Assembly (NCBI GenBank): GCA_026982175.1
Contig: JALSHP010000118.1
Location: forward strand, 1 to 22,345
Reading direction: 5' to 3'
Source of the DNA: Campylobacteraceae bacterium
Lineage (GTDB): Bacteria; Campylobacterota; Campylobacteria; Campylobacterales; Sulfurovaceae
Length of the DNA: 22,345 nt
This document shows positions 1 through 7,893 of the stretch, in pieces; position 1 is the stretch's first letter, and each line of letters opens with the position of its first letter. A program made the position numbers and the translations under genes. The notes below the pieces were generated by a model, which saw only the letters and a program-made list of their open reading frames with translations, was not told the origin of the DNA and did no database searches.

Positions 1-35
1 AATATTAATAAAATATAAATTTTAAATTTTAAATT

Positions 36-1346
36 TTATGTTTTATATTTTTTACCTAACCACTGTGGATAAGCAAAACGGTTGTCAAAACCATAAGCTA
101 TGGTCAAATACTCTTTTTTATAATCCCAATCATAACTACCAACCCCGCCATCAATACTTTTGGTACTGTTTAGTGAATAAAAATATCCTCCATCTTTTAA
201 AACTCGACTTGTTTCTTTTAAATAGTAGTCTAAATAATCTTTGGACATAAACCCCAATGAAGTAGTATTCATAACCAAATCAACACTTTTATCTTTGAGA
301 TAATTTAATACAAAAGGTGGTATTAATATAAAGTCATAATCTCGAATAATTTCATCTAAATTATCTAAATTAGGATAAATGTCTTCTAACAAAGCTATTT
401 TTTTATTGGGAAAATTGTCTTTTAAATAATAGGCTGTTAAAAGCAGTGTTTCTGGTAAATCAAGTAAAATTTGTGTTGTATTTTCTCTATAAAAACTAAG
501 TATTCGAGCAACACCTCCAAAACCAGCCCCTATGTCTAAAATAATTTCTCTTTCACCTTTACTCAAATTTGGTACATGGGTAATAATATCATGACTTACT
601 ACAGCGTGATAGAGTAGTTCCTTACTTAGCCTCTTCCCTCTGTAGTTAACACAAAGATGATTTCCTGCTGTACTTTCAGATAAAGAAGCTAAAAAAAGAC
701 TTTCCATTCGCGTTGCTTGTTTATGATAATCTAAAACTAAATCAATTGCATTCATATAATTTTTATTATAAGATTCTTCTTTTGAGATATATATAAAATT
801 ATTTGTAAAAATTTGATTATAAATTTTAGGATCTCCTCGAAAGTTTTCTATGTTTTCTCTAATAATTGTTTTATCACTAAAAAAAATATTTTGATAAAGT
901 TTAGAAATACTGCTCCACTCTTGTGTTAATCCTCTGCTTGACTCCTCTTCTTGATGTGCTAAAAAATAGGAACGTGATATTTTTTCATAAAAAGTATCTT
1001 CAATTTTTATATTATCAGTTTGAATCATTGGTGATTTTGGGTACAGATAAGAATTATCTCCTTTTTTATAAAGAGATTTATAATCTATTGATTTATCAAA
1101 ACCATCAAGAGAAATACTTTTTTTAAATAACTTATTATTAGATACTAAGGATAAGATTTCTTTAAAGCCAAAAAAGAACCGCCCAAGTAAACTATAGAAA
1201 AGTACCGCTTCACAAGGGCAACGATGTGCATTCGTCGGATGTAAAATAAATTGTGATTGTTTTTCATAAATAATCTGATTATATAATTCAATCATAATTC
1301 TTCTAAAAAATATTAAACGTTTTAATAACCATTTAAAATAAAGCAT
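36..1346 (-). CDS. putative sugar O-methyltransferase (SAM-dependent)
   Basis: This probably methylates a hydroxyl of a sugar in the surface glycan made by the neighbouring genes. The C-terminal half is a class I SAM-dependent methyltransferase domain: motif I ILDIGAGFGG lies at about residues 269-278, followed by an acidic strand end (LLDLPE). Upstream, the ESTAGN and GKRLSKELL segments resemble the 'putative sugar O-methyltransferase' family seen in polysaccharide loci; this is family recognition from memory, not a search. I chose the ATG at 1346 (436 aa) because AAGGAG lies 4 nt upstream. The frame stays open to a TTG at 1397, which would overlap the upstream gene and has no such site. It follows the EpsG-like polymerase gene by 26 nt on the same strand, so the two are probably cotranscribed. 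The first 25 residues are basic and hydrophobic, which could give membrane association. The methylated sugar and position cannot be read from sequence. Confidence 0.8.
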   Translation of the reverse strand: MLYFKWLLKRLIFFRRIMIELYNQIIYEKQSQFILHPTNAHRCPCEAVLFYSLLGRFFFGFKEILSLVSNNKLFKKSISLDGFDKSIDYKSLYKKGDNSYLYPKSPMIQTDNIKIEDTFYEKISRSYFLAHQEEESSRGLTQEWSSISKLYQNIFFSDKTIIRENIENFRGDPKIYNQIFTNNFIYISKEESYNKNYMNAIDLVLDYHKQATRMESLFLASLSESTAGNHLCVNYRGKRLSKELLYHAVVSHDIITHVPNLSKGEREIILDIGAGFGGVARILSFYRENTTQILLDLPETLLLTAYYLKDNFPNKKIALLEDIYPNLDNLDEIIRDYDFILIPPFVLNYLKDKSVDLVMNTTSLGFMSKDYLDYYLKETSRVLKDGGYFYSLNSTKSIDGGVGSYDWDYKKEYLTIAYGFDNRFAYPQWLGKKYKT

Positions 1347-1372
1347 AAAACTCCTTGTTGTAAAATTTAATG

Positions 1373-2350
1373 TTACAGTATTGTAAATTTCAACCAATAC
1401 TTAAATGCGAATATATTGTAAAGAAATAAAGCTAAATAAGTACCTTGTTGAATATGTTTTGGAAGATAACCAATAGCAATAATAGTTAAAGGCATAATAA
1501 CCGCTACATAACGCGCTGCAAACATTCCTAAAAGAGAAGAGAAGAAAAAGAAACATAAAATTGTAATAACATACGCTACTAAAATACGTTTTTTACTTTC
1601 AGAAAAATCTCCAAAAGTTGCCAATGTTAAAGCAATCAAAAACCAAATTAAAGAATAACTAAGAGAACTAGCTCGTATTATTCCTTCATAGTTAGCATGT
1701 CGGTCTCCGAGTAAAGACAAAACAATATTACTCCCATATTTCATAAAAAATGCAATAAAAAGTGCTGTAAAAATGGCTATTAGATAGTATTTCTTATCTT
1801 CTACCTTTTCATTTAGTTTATACAATAAAAAATAAATTGTATAATAAACAATAATAGAGACATGTATAAATATTGCTATAACAAAGAGTAAAAAAGCAAA
1901 ATTATTATTGACTTTTTTATTTTCATAAAAATCATAAGCCAATAAAACAACCGCAAAAGCAACTGCATTTCTTATTTGCCCAAGGACTAAATCAATCACC
2001 ATGGGTTGAAATAAAAATATAATGGCAATATAAAACTCTACCCTTTTTACAAGAAATGAAAAATAAACAAAAATACTAAAAAAAGAGAGACCATATAAAG
2101 CAGACCTATAATCAGAAAATACTGAAGCAATATTTGTAAAAATTATTTTCCATAAGGGTTCACTAAGTAGCCATTTAACACCAGATACTTCACCTTCATA
2201 TCCACCTCTGGCTAAATATTTTAATCGCGCTACATAATTAAAAATATCAGCAAATTCTGCTCCGTAGATTTCAGTCCATGGTATTAAATAGATAAAGGTT
2301 ATGGCAAAGAGCAATGAAAGAAAATAATTTAAATAATAATTACGTACCAT
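1373..2350 (-). CDS. EpsG/Wzy-like polysaccharide polymerase (integral membrane)
   Basis: A 325-aa protein made almost entirely of hydrophobic membrane segments, probably the polymerase that joins lipid-linked repeat units on the periplasmic side. Features that match the EpsG family are the early acidic ADIFNYV stretch (about 33-39), SEPLW (about 63-67), the GQIRNAVAFAV helix with Arg127, and the FIHVS motif (about 161-165). The ATG at 2350 is preceded by AGG at 8 nt. A TTGAAT-16 nt-TATAAT promoter lies just upstream, so it is the first gene of a two-gene transcript ending with the sugar methyltransferase. Wzx and several GT4 glycosyltransferases close by support a Wzx/Wzy-type pathway. O-antigen ligases also have many membrane segments, but the EpsG motifs make polymerase the better reading. 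Confidence 0.75.
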   Translation of the reverse strand: MVRNYYLNYFLSLLFAITFIYLIPWTEIYGAEFADIFNYVARLKYLARGGYEGEVSGVKWLLSEPLWKIIFTNIASVFSDYRSALYGLSFFSIFVYFSFLVKRVEFYIAIIFLFQPMVIDLVLGQIRNAVAFAVVLLAYDFYENKKVNNNFAFLLFVIAIFIHVSIIVYYTIYFLLYKLNEKVEDKKYYLIAIFTALFIAFFMKYGSNIVLSLLGDRHANYEGIIRASSLSYSLIWFLIALTLATFGDFSESKKRILVAYVITILCFFFFSSLLGMFAARYVAVIMPLTIIAIGYLPKHIQQGTYLALFLYNIFAFKYWLKFTIL

Positions 2351-2383
2351 TCTTAAGACCTATTTAATATATTTAACAAACAA

Positions 2384-2411
2384 ATTATAACAAACTTATG
2401 CTATTATTCAA
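2384..2411 (-). promoter_or_regulatory. candidate sigma-70 promoter for the EpsG-like gene
   Basis: On the minus strand TTGAAT (2411-2406) and TATAAT (2389-2384) are 16 nt apart, with the predicted transcript start near 2377 and a leader of about 27 nt to the ATG at 2350. The -10 matches consensus fully and the -35 matches at four of six positions. Judged by eye only. Confidence 0.5.
2399..2407 (+). promoter_or_regulatory. candidate extended -10 promoter for the secreted hydrolase gene
   Basis: TGCTATTAT is an extended -10 (TGn plus TATTAT) about 20 nt before the ATG at 2428; no good -35 is seen at 16-18 nt. The predicted start near 2414 lies downstream of the ATG at 2398, which argues against that upstream ATG. 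This element overlaps the -35 of the opposite-strand promoter. Confidence 0.4.
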
Positions 2412-2427
2412 AGAAAAAAGCTTTAAA

Positions 2428-3618
2428 ATGAAAAAAATAATTCTCTTACTCTCTTTTCTATGTTTTACACTCTTTGCTAATGAAAAATACCTTATTTTAG
2501 CTGATGGAAACAGTTGGGTTGCACATACCCCAAAGAACTTCATTGAAAACCATGATAAAATTTCTAAACTGCCTTTTTCTGGATTTGTCGTTGTTGGTGA
2601 TACTTTTACCAATAAATGTATGAAAAAAGGAAGCATACTTAAGTATGAGAATGTATGGAATGAACTCAAAGGCTTAAAAAAACTCTATAAACAAAAACAC
2701 AACTTTTTACAAATCAACATTGAATTTGCGGCTGATTTTTGGAATGATAACGCATGGAAAACAGTTAGTGACAACTTTGCTATTGTTGCAAAGGCAGCAA
2801 AAGAGTTGGACTTTGAAGGTATTGTTTTTGATGATGAACCCTATAGTGTATCTGCTCAGAAAATGACAAACTTTAAATTTCCTACAAGAGATGAAATCAA
2901 CAAAAAACCTAAAAAATATACCTCTTGGGAAAAACAAGGAAGCCAACAAGCATGGGTAGATAAAAATGCTTATCGAAATTTAAATTATACTTTTTTACAA
3001 CATACGCAAAAAGTACAATCACGTTTCAAAAACATTATGTCTGCAATGGTTAAAAAATATCCTGCACTTACCGTATTGGTGTACTTAGGGCCTTCGCTCT
3101 CTCATCCGAATTCCAATAAAGATTATCCTATTGTTATTAATCTCGGTTTAGCTCGTGAAAATGAGCTTCATGGTGCAATTTTTACAGGACTCAAACAAGG
3201 GCTTGGTACTTTAAGTTCCTTGCATGATATGGGGGAGAGCTATAAATACCGTAAAAACAAACATTTTGGCTATGCCTATCAATGGAGAAAACATAATATT
3301 GCTAAAGATAAATATAATGATAGCTTAAACCCAAATTTCCAATGGGTCGTTCCTAAAAATGAACGAAAAACATGGTCAGAAGAGATTCAAATTGGCTTTA
3401 TGGTATTTAATAAAGGACAAAAAAGTACCTATGAAGAATATGATACAATAAACACTTCAGGTATCAATGACATTAAAAGCACCCTCCAAAAAGCATTAAA
3501 GTATAGTGATAAATATGTCATCTATTACTGTCATGATCAAGAGTGGTTATTACCTCAAAAAAACCCTCCTACTAAACAATGGATAAAGATGATGGAAGAT
3601 GTTCATGATAAGCATTAA
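2428..3618 (+). CDS. secreted protein, putative TIM-barrel glycoside-hydrolase-like, function unknown
   Basis: A 396-aa protein with a clear signal peptide, MKKIILLLSFLCFTLFA, then Asn-Glu, so it is probably periplasmic. I do not recognise a named family. The mature part reads like a (beta/alpha)8 barrel: a strand around LILADGNSW, GFVVVGD, LQINIEFAADFW, then GIVFDDEPY, a hydrophobic strand ending in an acidic cluster as in glycoside hydrolases whose catalytic Glu/Asp sit at strand ends, and later TVLVYLGP and VIYYCHDQEW near the C-terminus. Tryptophans and tyrosines are frequent, as in carbohydrate-binding clefts. The frame also opens at an ATG 30 nt upstream (2398), but I chose 2428 because the signal peptide begins there and the promoter-like element lies between the two. 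The stop overlaps the start of the Wzx gene, so they are one transcript. By analogy with PslG or AlgL it may trim or release the glycan of this locus; that is inference. Confidence 0.6.
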   Translation: MKKIILLLSFLCFTLFANEKYLILADGNSWVAHTPKNFIENHDKISKLPFSGFVVVGDTFTNKCMKKGSILKYENVWNELKGLKKLYKQKHNFLQINIEFAADFWNDNAWKTVSDNFAIVAKAAKELDFEGIVFDDEPYSVSAQKMTNFKFPTRDEINKKPKKYTSWEKQGSQQAWVDKNAYRNLNYTFLQHTQKVQSRFKNIMSAMVKKYPALTVLVYLGPSLSHPNSNKDYPIVINLGLARENELHGAIFTGLKQGLGTLSSLHDMGESYKYRKNKHFGYAYQWRKHNIAKDKYNDSLNPNFQWVVPKNERKTWSEEIQIGFMVFNKGQKSTYEEYDTINTSGINDIKSTLQKALKYSDKYVIYYCHDQEWLLPQKNPPTKQWIKMMEDVHDKH

Positions 3619-4849
3619 TAGCCAACAAAAAACGATTTTATCCAATATGTTTGCTCTTTTTACCTTACAAGGATTGCAATATCTTATCCCTTTAATTTTA
3701 TTACCCTACTTAGTTCATACCTTAGGCATTGCTTATTTTGGACTACTCTCTTTTGCCACTGCAACCATTGCTTTTTTTCGTTCAACCGTTGCCTATGGAT
3801 TTGATTTTACAGGCACAAAACAGATAGCCCTTCAAAAAGAAGACAAATCAGCTTTAAGTGATATTTTGTCCTCTATTCTTATGGTTAAACTACTTCTTGT
3901 GGGTATTACCCTCTTTATTTTAATCATCTTAATCTTTAGTCTTGAAAAAATCTCCATTGAGAGTACGCTTTTTCTCTATACTTTTCTAGTCGTTCTAGGA
4001 GATGCTCTTTTTCCAACATGGTTCTTTCAAGGTGTAGAAAAAATGAAATTTATTACCCTCTTTAAAACGTTACAAAGAGTTATCTCACTTGTTTTAATTT
4101 TACTTTTCGTCACAACACAAGAAGATTATCTTCTTGTCCCCCTAATAGAAGGTTTTTTAGCCATTCTAGCTGGTCTTGGCTCTTTACTTTATATTAAAAA
4201 AGCGTTTAATGTAGGTTTTAAAATACCCCAAAAAACAAACATCATATTTCAAATAAAAAATAGTTGGCATCTTTTTCTCTCACAAATTGCTGTACATTTT
4301 TATACGACTATGAACATTTTTGTACTAGGGCTAATGGCTGACAACACAACCGTAGGATACTATGCTTTAGCCTACAAACTTTTTTCTGTTATTCAAGAGC
4401 TTTTTAGTCCTGTAACCAAAGCCATTTTTCCTTTTCTCTCCAAAAAATATTTAGAGCATAAAACAGACTACTATAAACTGATTAAAAAAATATCTTTATG
4501 GTATCTATTGGCTTTAGCAATTATTGCTTTTTTAACCTATCTTTTTGCCTCTGACATAGTCAACTTAGTTTCAGGAAAGCCTATTGAGCAAACAGCTTCA
4601 CTACTAAAAATATTTTCCGTATCACTACTCTTTGCCATTGGGCCACTCTACTCTTTGCTTCTTATTATCAAATCAGACAATAAGAAGCTATCAATAATTA
4701 CCTTTAGATGTATGATTTTAAATTCCATACTACTTTATCCCTCTATCTACTATTTTGGTATTGTAGGATTAAGTTATCACTTTTTGATTGTACAACTCTA
4801 TCATGCCTACTTGCAAATAAAATTTAATAAAGAAGTTTGGATTAAATAA
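3605..4849 (+). CDS. Wzx-type polysaccharide flippase (MOP superfamily)
   Basis: A 414-aa membrane protein with about 12 hydrophobic segments, of the oligosaccharide flippase family that moves undecaprenol-diphosphate-linked repeat units across the inner membrane. Family-like features are the first helix pair running into HTLGIAYFGLLSFA, the FRSTVAYGFDFTGTKQIAL segment resembling the conserved 'GF..tatr.IA' region, and FFQGVEKMKF in the middle. The ATG at 3605 was preferred to the one at 3599 because GGAAG ends 6 nt upstream of 3605. The gene begins inside the last codons of the secreted hydrolase gene (14-nt overlap), which indicates translational coupling. It ends convergently against a glycosyltransferase gene, with both stop codons inside one palindrome. 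A Wzx beside an EpsG-like polymerase and GT4 enzymes supports a Wzx/Wzy pathway; the glycan is unknown. Confidence 0.88.
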   Translation: MISINSQQKTILSNMFALFTLQGLQYLIPLILLPYLVHTLGIAYFGLLSFATATIAFFRSTVAYGFDFTGTKQIALQKEDKSALSDILSSILMVKLLLVGITLFILIILIFSLEKISIESTLFLYTFLVVLGDALFPTWFFQGVEKMKFITLFKTLQRVISLVLILLFVTTQEDYLLVPLIEGFLAILAGLGSLLYIKKAFNVGFKIPQKTNIIFQIKNSWHLFLSQIAVHFYTTMNIFVLGLMADNTTVGYYALAYKLFSVIQELFSPVTKAIFPFLSKKYLEHKTDYYKLIKKISLWYLLALAIIAFLTYLFASDIVNLVSGKPIEQTASLLKIFSVSLLFAIGPLYSLLLIIKSDNKKLSIITFRCMILNSILLYPSIYYFGIVGLSYHFLIVQLYHAYLQIKFNKEVWIK

Positions 4850-4862
4850 CATTATTTAATCC
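4839..4862. terminator. perfect 11-bp palindrome spanning two convergent stop codons
   Basis: GGATTAAATAA (4839-4849) is repeated exactly as its reverse complement TTATTTAATCC (4852-4862), with only CA between. It contains the last codons and stop of the Wzx gene on the plus strand and the stop of the glycosyltransferase on the minus strand. The position suggests a shared bidirectional terminator, but the stem has only two G-C pairs, the loop is tight and no U-tract follows, so terminator function is uncertain. Confidence 0.4.
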
Positions 4863-5953
4863 AGTAAAGAACGATATAAATTATAATACCTTTTACTCAT
4901 CTCTTCAGCATTAAACTTTTGAAGTGCATAAGTATTTAAATTTTTAGATAATGCTTTATATCGACCAGAACCAATAAATGTTTTCACTTTTTCAAAAGAA
5001 TCATCACTCTGAATATCTACAAAGATACCTGTCTTATCCTCAATATTTACCTCTTTAAGTCCGCCATTTGATGAAGTAATTGCAGGTAAACCATAAAAGT
5101 AACCTTCCAAAGGAGAAAGTGGTAATCCCTCAGAATAAGAAGGCATTAGTAAAATATCTTTACTACTTAAAACTTCTGTTAATTTTAGAAATTCTACATT
5201 TCCATAAAATATGACTTGATTAGCTAAATGATGTGCGTGAATATACTCATCTAGTTTTTCTTTATAGACTTCATCTTTAGTCGCTCCTAAAAAATGTAGC
5301 TTAATATCTAAACCTCCGTTTAAAAGATATTTTAAAAGTCGTAAAGAATAGAGTTGATTTTTATTGACATTTAAAACCCCAACTTGAACAAGATGAATGC
5401 TTTTAGTCTCTTTTTTAACATCATACGATTTAAAATTTCTAAAATCAATTCCATTTTGAATGCAAAGTGCATTATCTATCTTCATGCTTGTTAAATAGGC
5501 TAAAACATCTAAGGATACAGCAACAACCCTGTCTCTTTTTTTACAAATTAGGGCATTTAATCTATATGAAAAATTTCCCTTGAGAAAACCTCTACTTTGA
5601 ACATAATCAATTTTTTCAACAGAGTGAATGGTTGCTAAAGATTTTAAATGTTGATACTTTTTTTGTAAAAAATAGGCTAAAATATTTGGTTTTAAACTAT
5701 TAATATGTACGATATCTATAGTCTCCCAAAAAGCTTTATCTTTCGCATGGAAAGCACTCTTAATACTCGTATATTCATAGAGTGTCACTCCTTCTTTAAG
5801 CAGTTCATTTTTATAATTATTAAGAGGCGTACCCTGTAGCGTCATCACGATTATGTTAGCATCTTTAGTTTTCAATAAAAAGGAAATAATATTAACAATA
5901 ACGGTTACAGGAGCAATTTTTTCCAAAGAAGGTAAAATAAAAACTATGTTCAT
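4856..5953 (-). CDS. glycosyltransferase family 4
   Basis: A 365-aa GT-B-fold retaining glycosyltransferase, expected to transfer a nucleotide-sugar-derived residue to a lipid-linked oligosaccharide at the inner face of the membrane. The C-terminal donor domain carries the EX7E motif of GT4 (Glu275-Glu283, in SEGLPLSPLEG). An earlier segment, VGVLNVNKNQ (about 191-200), sits where GT4 enzymes contact the donor phosphates. The N-terminal Rossmann domain starts MNIVFILPSL but lacks the usual glycine-rich GG(A/S) loop. It is the last gene of the four-gene minus-strand operon: its ATG overlaps the TGA of the preceding glycosyltransferase (ATGA), so translation is coupled. Sugar specificity cannot be inferred. 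Confidence 0.85.
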   Translation of the reverse strand: MNIVFILPSLEKIAPVTVIVNIISFLLKTKDANIIVMTLQGTPLNNYKNELLKEGVTLYEYTSIKSAFHAKDKAFWETIDIVHINSLKPNILAYFLQKKYQHLKSLATIHSVEKIDYVQSRGFLKGNFSYRLNALICKKRDRVVAVSLDVLAYLTSMKIDNALCIQNGIDFRNFKSYDVKKETKSIHLVQVGVLNVNKNQLYSLRLLKYLLNGGLDIKLHFLGATKDEVYKEKLDEYIHAHHLANQVIFYGNVEFLKLTEVLSSKDILLMPSYSEGLPLSPLEGYFYGLPAITSSNGGLKEVNIEDKTGIFVDIQSDDSFEKVKTFIGSGRYKALSKNLNTYALQKFNAEEMSKRYYNLYRSLLD

Positions 5954-7134
5954 TTAAAATAAGCCTCTTTATAAATTTGTGCAATCTTTTTAATAGAGAA
6001 CTCTTTACTCTGCTCAAATGCTTTAGCTTCATACTCTTTTTTTAGCCTATTGTCTTTCAATAAAAGCTCTATTGCCTCTTGCAATGCGTCAATATCACCT
6101 ATGCCATAAAGAATGCCAAATTCAGCCATCTCTATCCCTTTTTTAAGCTGATAATTATGGTCTGAACTCGGTGCTAAAATTTCACGTGGTCCACTAATAC
6201 AATCACTAGAAACAATGGCTGTACCACACACCATTGATTCTACTAAAACATTGGGAAAGCCTTCAACAGAAGAAGAAGAGACAAAAACATCACTACGTGC
6301 AATATACAAAAAAGGATTTTTAACTTGACCTAAAAAATGTACCCGAGAAGTAAGATTTAATCTATTCGCCAACTTTATTAACACTTGCTTTTCTTCTCCG
6401 TCACCTAATAAAATCAATTCTATATTTTCATCTAATTTACTTAATACCTGAAGTACATCTTCAAAACGTTTCAGAGAAATAAGCCGTCCAACTGTTATGA
6501 TGTAACGTTTTTCCCTATTAAAGGTAAATTTATCACTTTCCATCTTACTCTTTTCTACAATAGAATCAAGATTATAGGGATTGTAAATAATGTTACTCTC
6601 CACTTCAAGTACCTTTAAATAGCTTAAAAAGTCTGTTTTCATTCTTTTTGATATATAAAAAACCTTATCTGCTTTAGGATATAAAAATTTAATAAAAAAA
6701 GCATTGATTTTACCAGAAATTCCTTCATACATAAAACGAGACATAACAGAATGATTTACCACCTGAACCAAATGAGGTGACTTAAAAATTTTACTCAATA
6801 AATTTACAAAATTTGCACGGAAAAGATGACTTTGCACACTTTTTAAATTATTTTCTTTCACATATTTTTTTAATTTCCACGCAGAGTAAGGAATTAATAA
6901 TATTTTATATAATTTAGAAGATTGGTCATAATCTTCATGTAAATAAACGGTTCTTATATTTGAGGGAAGTTCATACACATTATTTTTAGATAAAGATATA
7001 ACTGTTACCTCAATACCAAACAATAAATATTCTTCTACTAAACTTAGTAAGACTTGTTGTGCACCACCCTCACCCATAGAGTTAATTAGGAATACCATAT
7101 GATTATTATGTAGATTATTTTTATTAGTATTCAA
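5950..7134 (-). CDS. glycosyltransferase family 4 (TTG start)
   Basis: A GT4 enzyme of 394 aa. The N-terminal acceptor domain has the typical glycine-rich loop NSMGEGGAQQVLL (18-30). The donor domain has ITVGRLISLKR (213-223), where GT4 enzymes have Arg and Lys for the nucleotide diphosphate, LLGDGEE (242-248) and the EX7E motif Glu291-Glu299 (EGFPNVLVE). The overall pattern resembles the PglH/PglJ group of GalNAc transferases, without proof of substrate. The start is most likely TTG at 7134, with AAGGAA 9 nt upstream; the first ATG, at 7098, has no ribosome binding site but would leave the catalytic domain intact. It is the third gene of the operon, 24 nt after the methyltransferase and overlapping the next glycosyltransferase by 4 nt. 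Confidence 0.85.
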   Translation of the reverse strand: MNTNKNNLHNNHMVFLINSMGEGGAQQVLLSLVEEYLLFGIEVTVISLSKNNVYELPSNIRTVYLHEDYDQSSKLYKILLIPYSAWKLKKYVKENNLKSVQSHLFRANFVNLLSKIFKSPHLVQVVNHSVMSRFMYEGISGKINAFFIKFLYPKADKVFYISKRMKTDFLSYLKVLEVESNIIYNPYNLDSIVEKSKMESDKFTFNREKRYIITVGRLISLKRFEDVLQVLSKLDENIELILLGDGEEKQVLIKLANRLNLTSRVHFLGQVKNPFLYIARSDVFVSSSSVEGFPNVLVESMVCGTAIVSSDCISGPREILAPSSDHNYQLKKGIEMAEFGILYGIGDIDALQEAIELLLKDNRLKKEYEAKAFEQSKEFSIKKIAQIYKEAYFK

Positions 7135-7158
7135 AATATTTAATTCCTTATCTCTATA

Positions 7159-7866
7159 TTATTTAATGACTAAAAAGCCCTCAAAATTCATATATTTTTG
7201 TACTGATAAAATATCAATAAATCCTGCTCGTTTTAACATTTCAATATTGCCTTCAGTAGAAAAAGGTTCTAAAATTCCTTTTAAACTTTTTGCTTTGTTA
7301 ATAATTTCTTTAGGTTTATAGCCCTTATCTAATTTATATTCCATATATAAATTAGAAATAATATCTTGAAAACGTGCATCATTTGCACGTACTTTTTCAT
7401 ACAAGATAAAAGCACCTCCCCAATTTAAAGAGTCATAAATTTTATTAATCAATTCTTGTCTCAACTTTGGATGTATAAATTGAATAGTGTAGTAAGAAAC
7501 AATTAAATCTGATTTTTCTAAATCCATGGTGACAATATCATCACAAAGAAAAGATAAATTTTTATTACTATATCGTGATTTTGCTTGTATTAGCATCTCT
7601 TCTTCTATTTCAATACCAATAAACTTTGCATTTTTATTATTATGGTGTATGGCTAATTTAGAGGAAAGTGTTCCAACTGATGAACCTAATTCATAGCAAA
7701 TAGAGTCATTTTTAACAAAATAATCACTAAGATTTTTTATTAGTTCATGCCCTTCTAGATAAAAGGGTACAGATTTTTCCACATGTTGCTCAAAATGTTC
7801 TACCATATCTCCATTAAATTTCCAATTGGCATTATTGGCATTAATCTTATCACCTGATTGTCCCAT
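7159..7866 (-). CDS. CmoA-like class I SAM methyltransferase in a glycan operon
   Basis: A 235-aa class I methyltransferase that resembles CmoA (carboxy-SAM synthase for tRNA cmo5U34) along its length: KSVPFY near the N-terminus, motif I YELGSSVGTLS (58-68), IGIEIEEEML (83-92), the TIQF(I/L) motif (127-131), NKIYDSLNWGGAFILYEK (141-158) and LKRAGF (211-216). Aligned by eye without gaps to the E. coli sequence as I remember it, the arginine that binds the carboxylate of carboxy-SAM (Arg199 there) corresponds to Ala192 here. Together with its place between two glycosyltransferases, this suggests an ordinary SAM-dependent methyltransferase acting on a sugar or other glycan substituent rather than on tRNA metabolism. 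GAGGG precedes the ATG by about 7 nt. It is the second gene of the operon, 27 nt after the PglA-like gene. The substrate is unknown. Confidence 0.75.
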   Translation of the reverse strand: MGQSGDKINANNANWKFNGDMVEHFEQHVEKSVPFYLEGHELIKNLSDYFVKNDSICYELGSSVGTLSSKLAIHHNNKNAKFIGIEIEEEMLIQAKSRYSNKNLSFLCDDIVTMDLEKSDLIVSYYTIQFIHPKLRQELINKIYDSLNWGGAFILYEKVRANDARFQDIISNLYMEYKLDKGYKPKEIINKAKSLKGILEPFSTEGNIEMLKRAGFIDILSVQKYMNFEGFLVIK

Positions 7867-7893
7867 TATTTTCCCTCTATTACATTAAAAAGT

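Noticed and set aside
1347..1397. TTG at 1397 as start of the sugar O-methyltransferase
   Set aside because: It would overlap the polymerase gene; the ATG at 1346 has AAGGAG at a workable distance.
2398..2430. Upstream ATG at 2398 as start of the secreted hydrolase
   Set aside because: It would put 10 polar residues before the signal peptide, has no ribosome site, and lies upstream of the likely transcript start.
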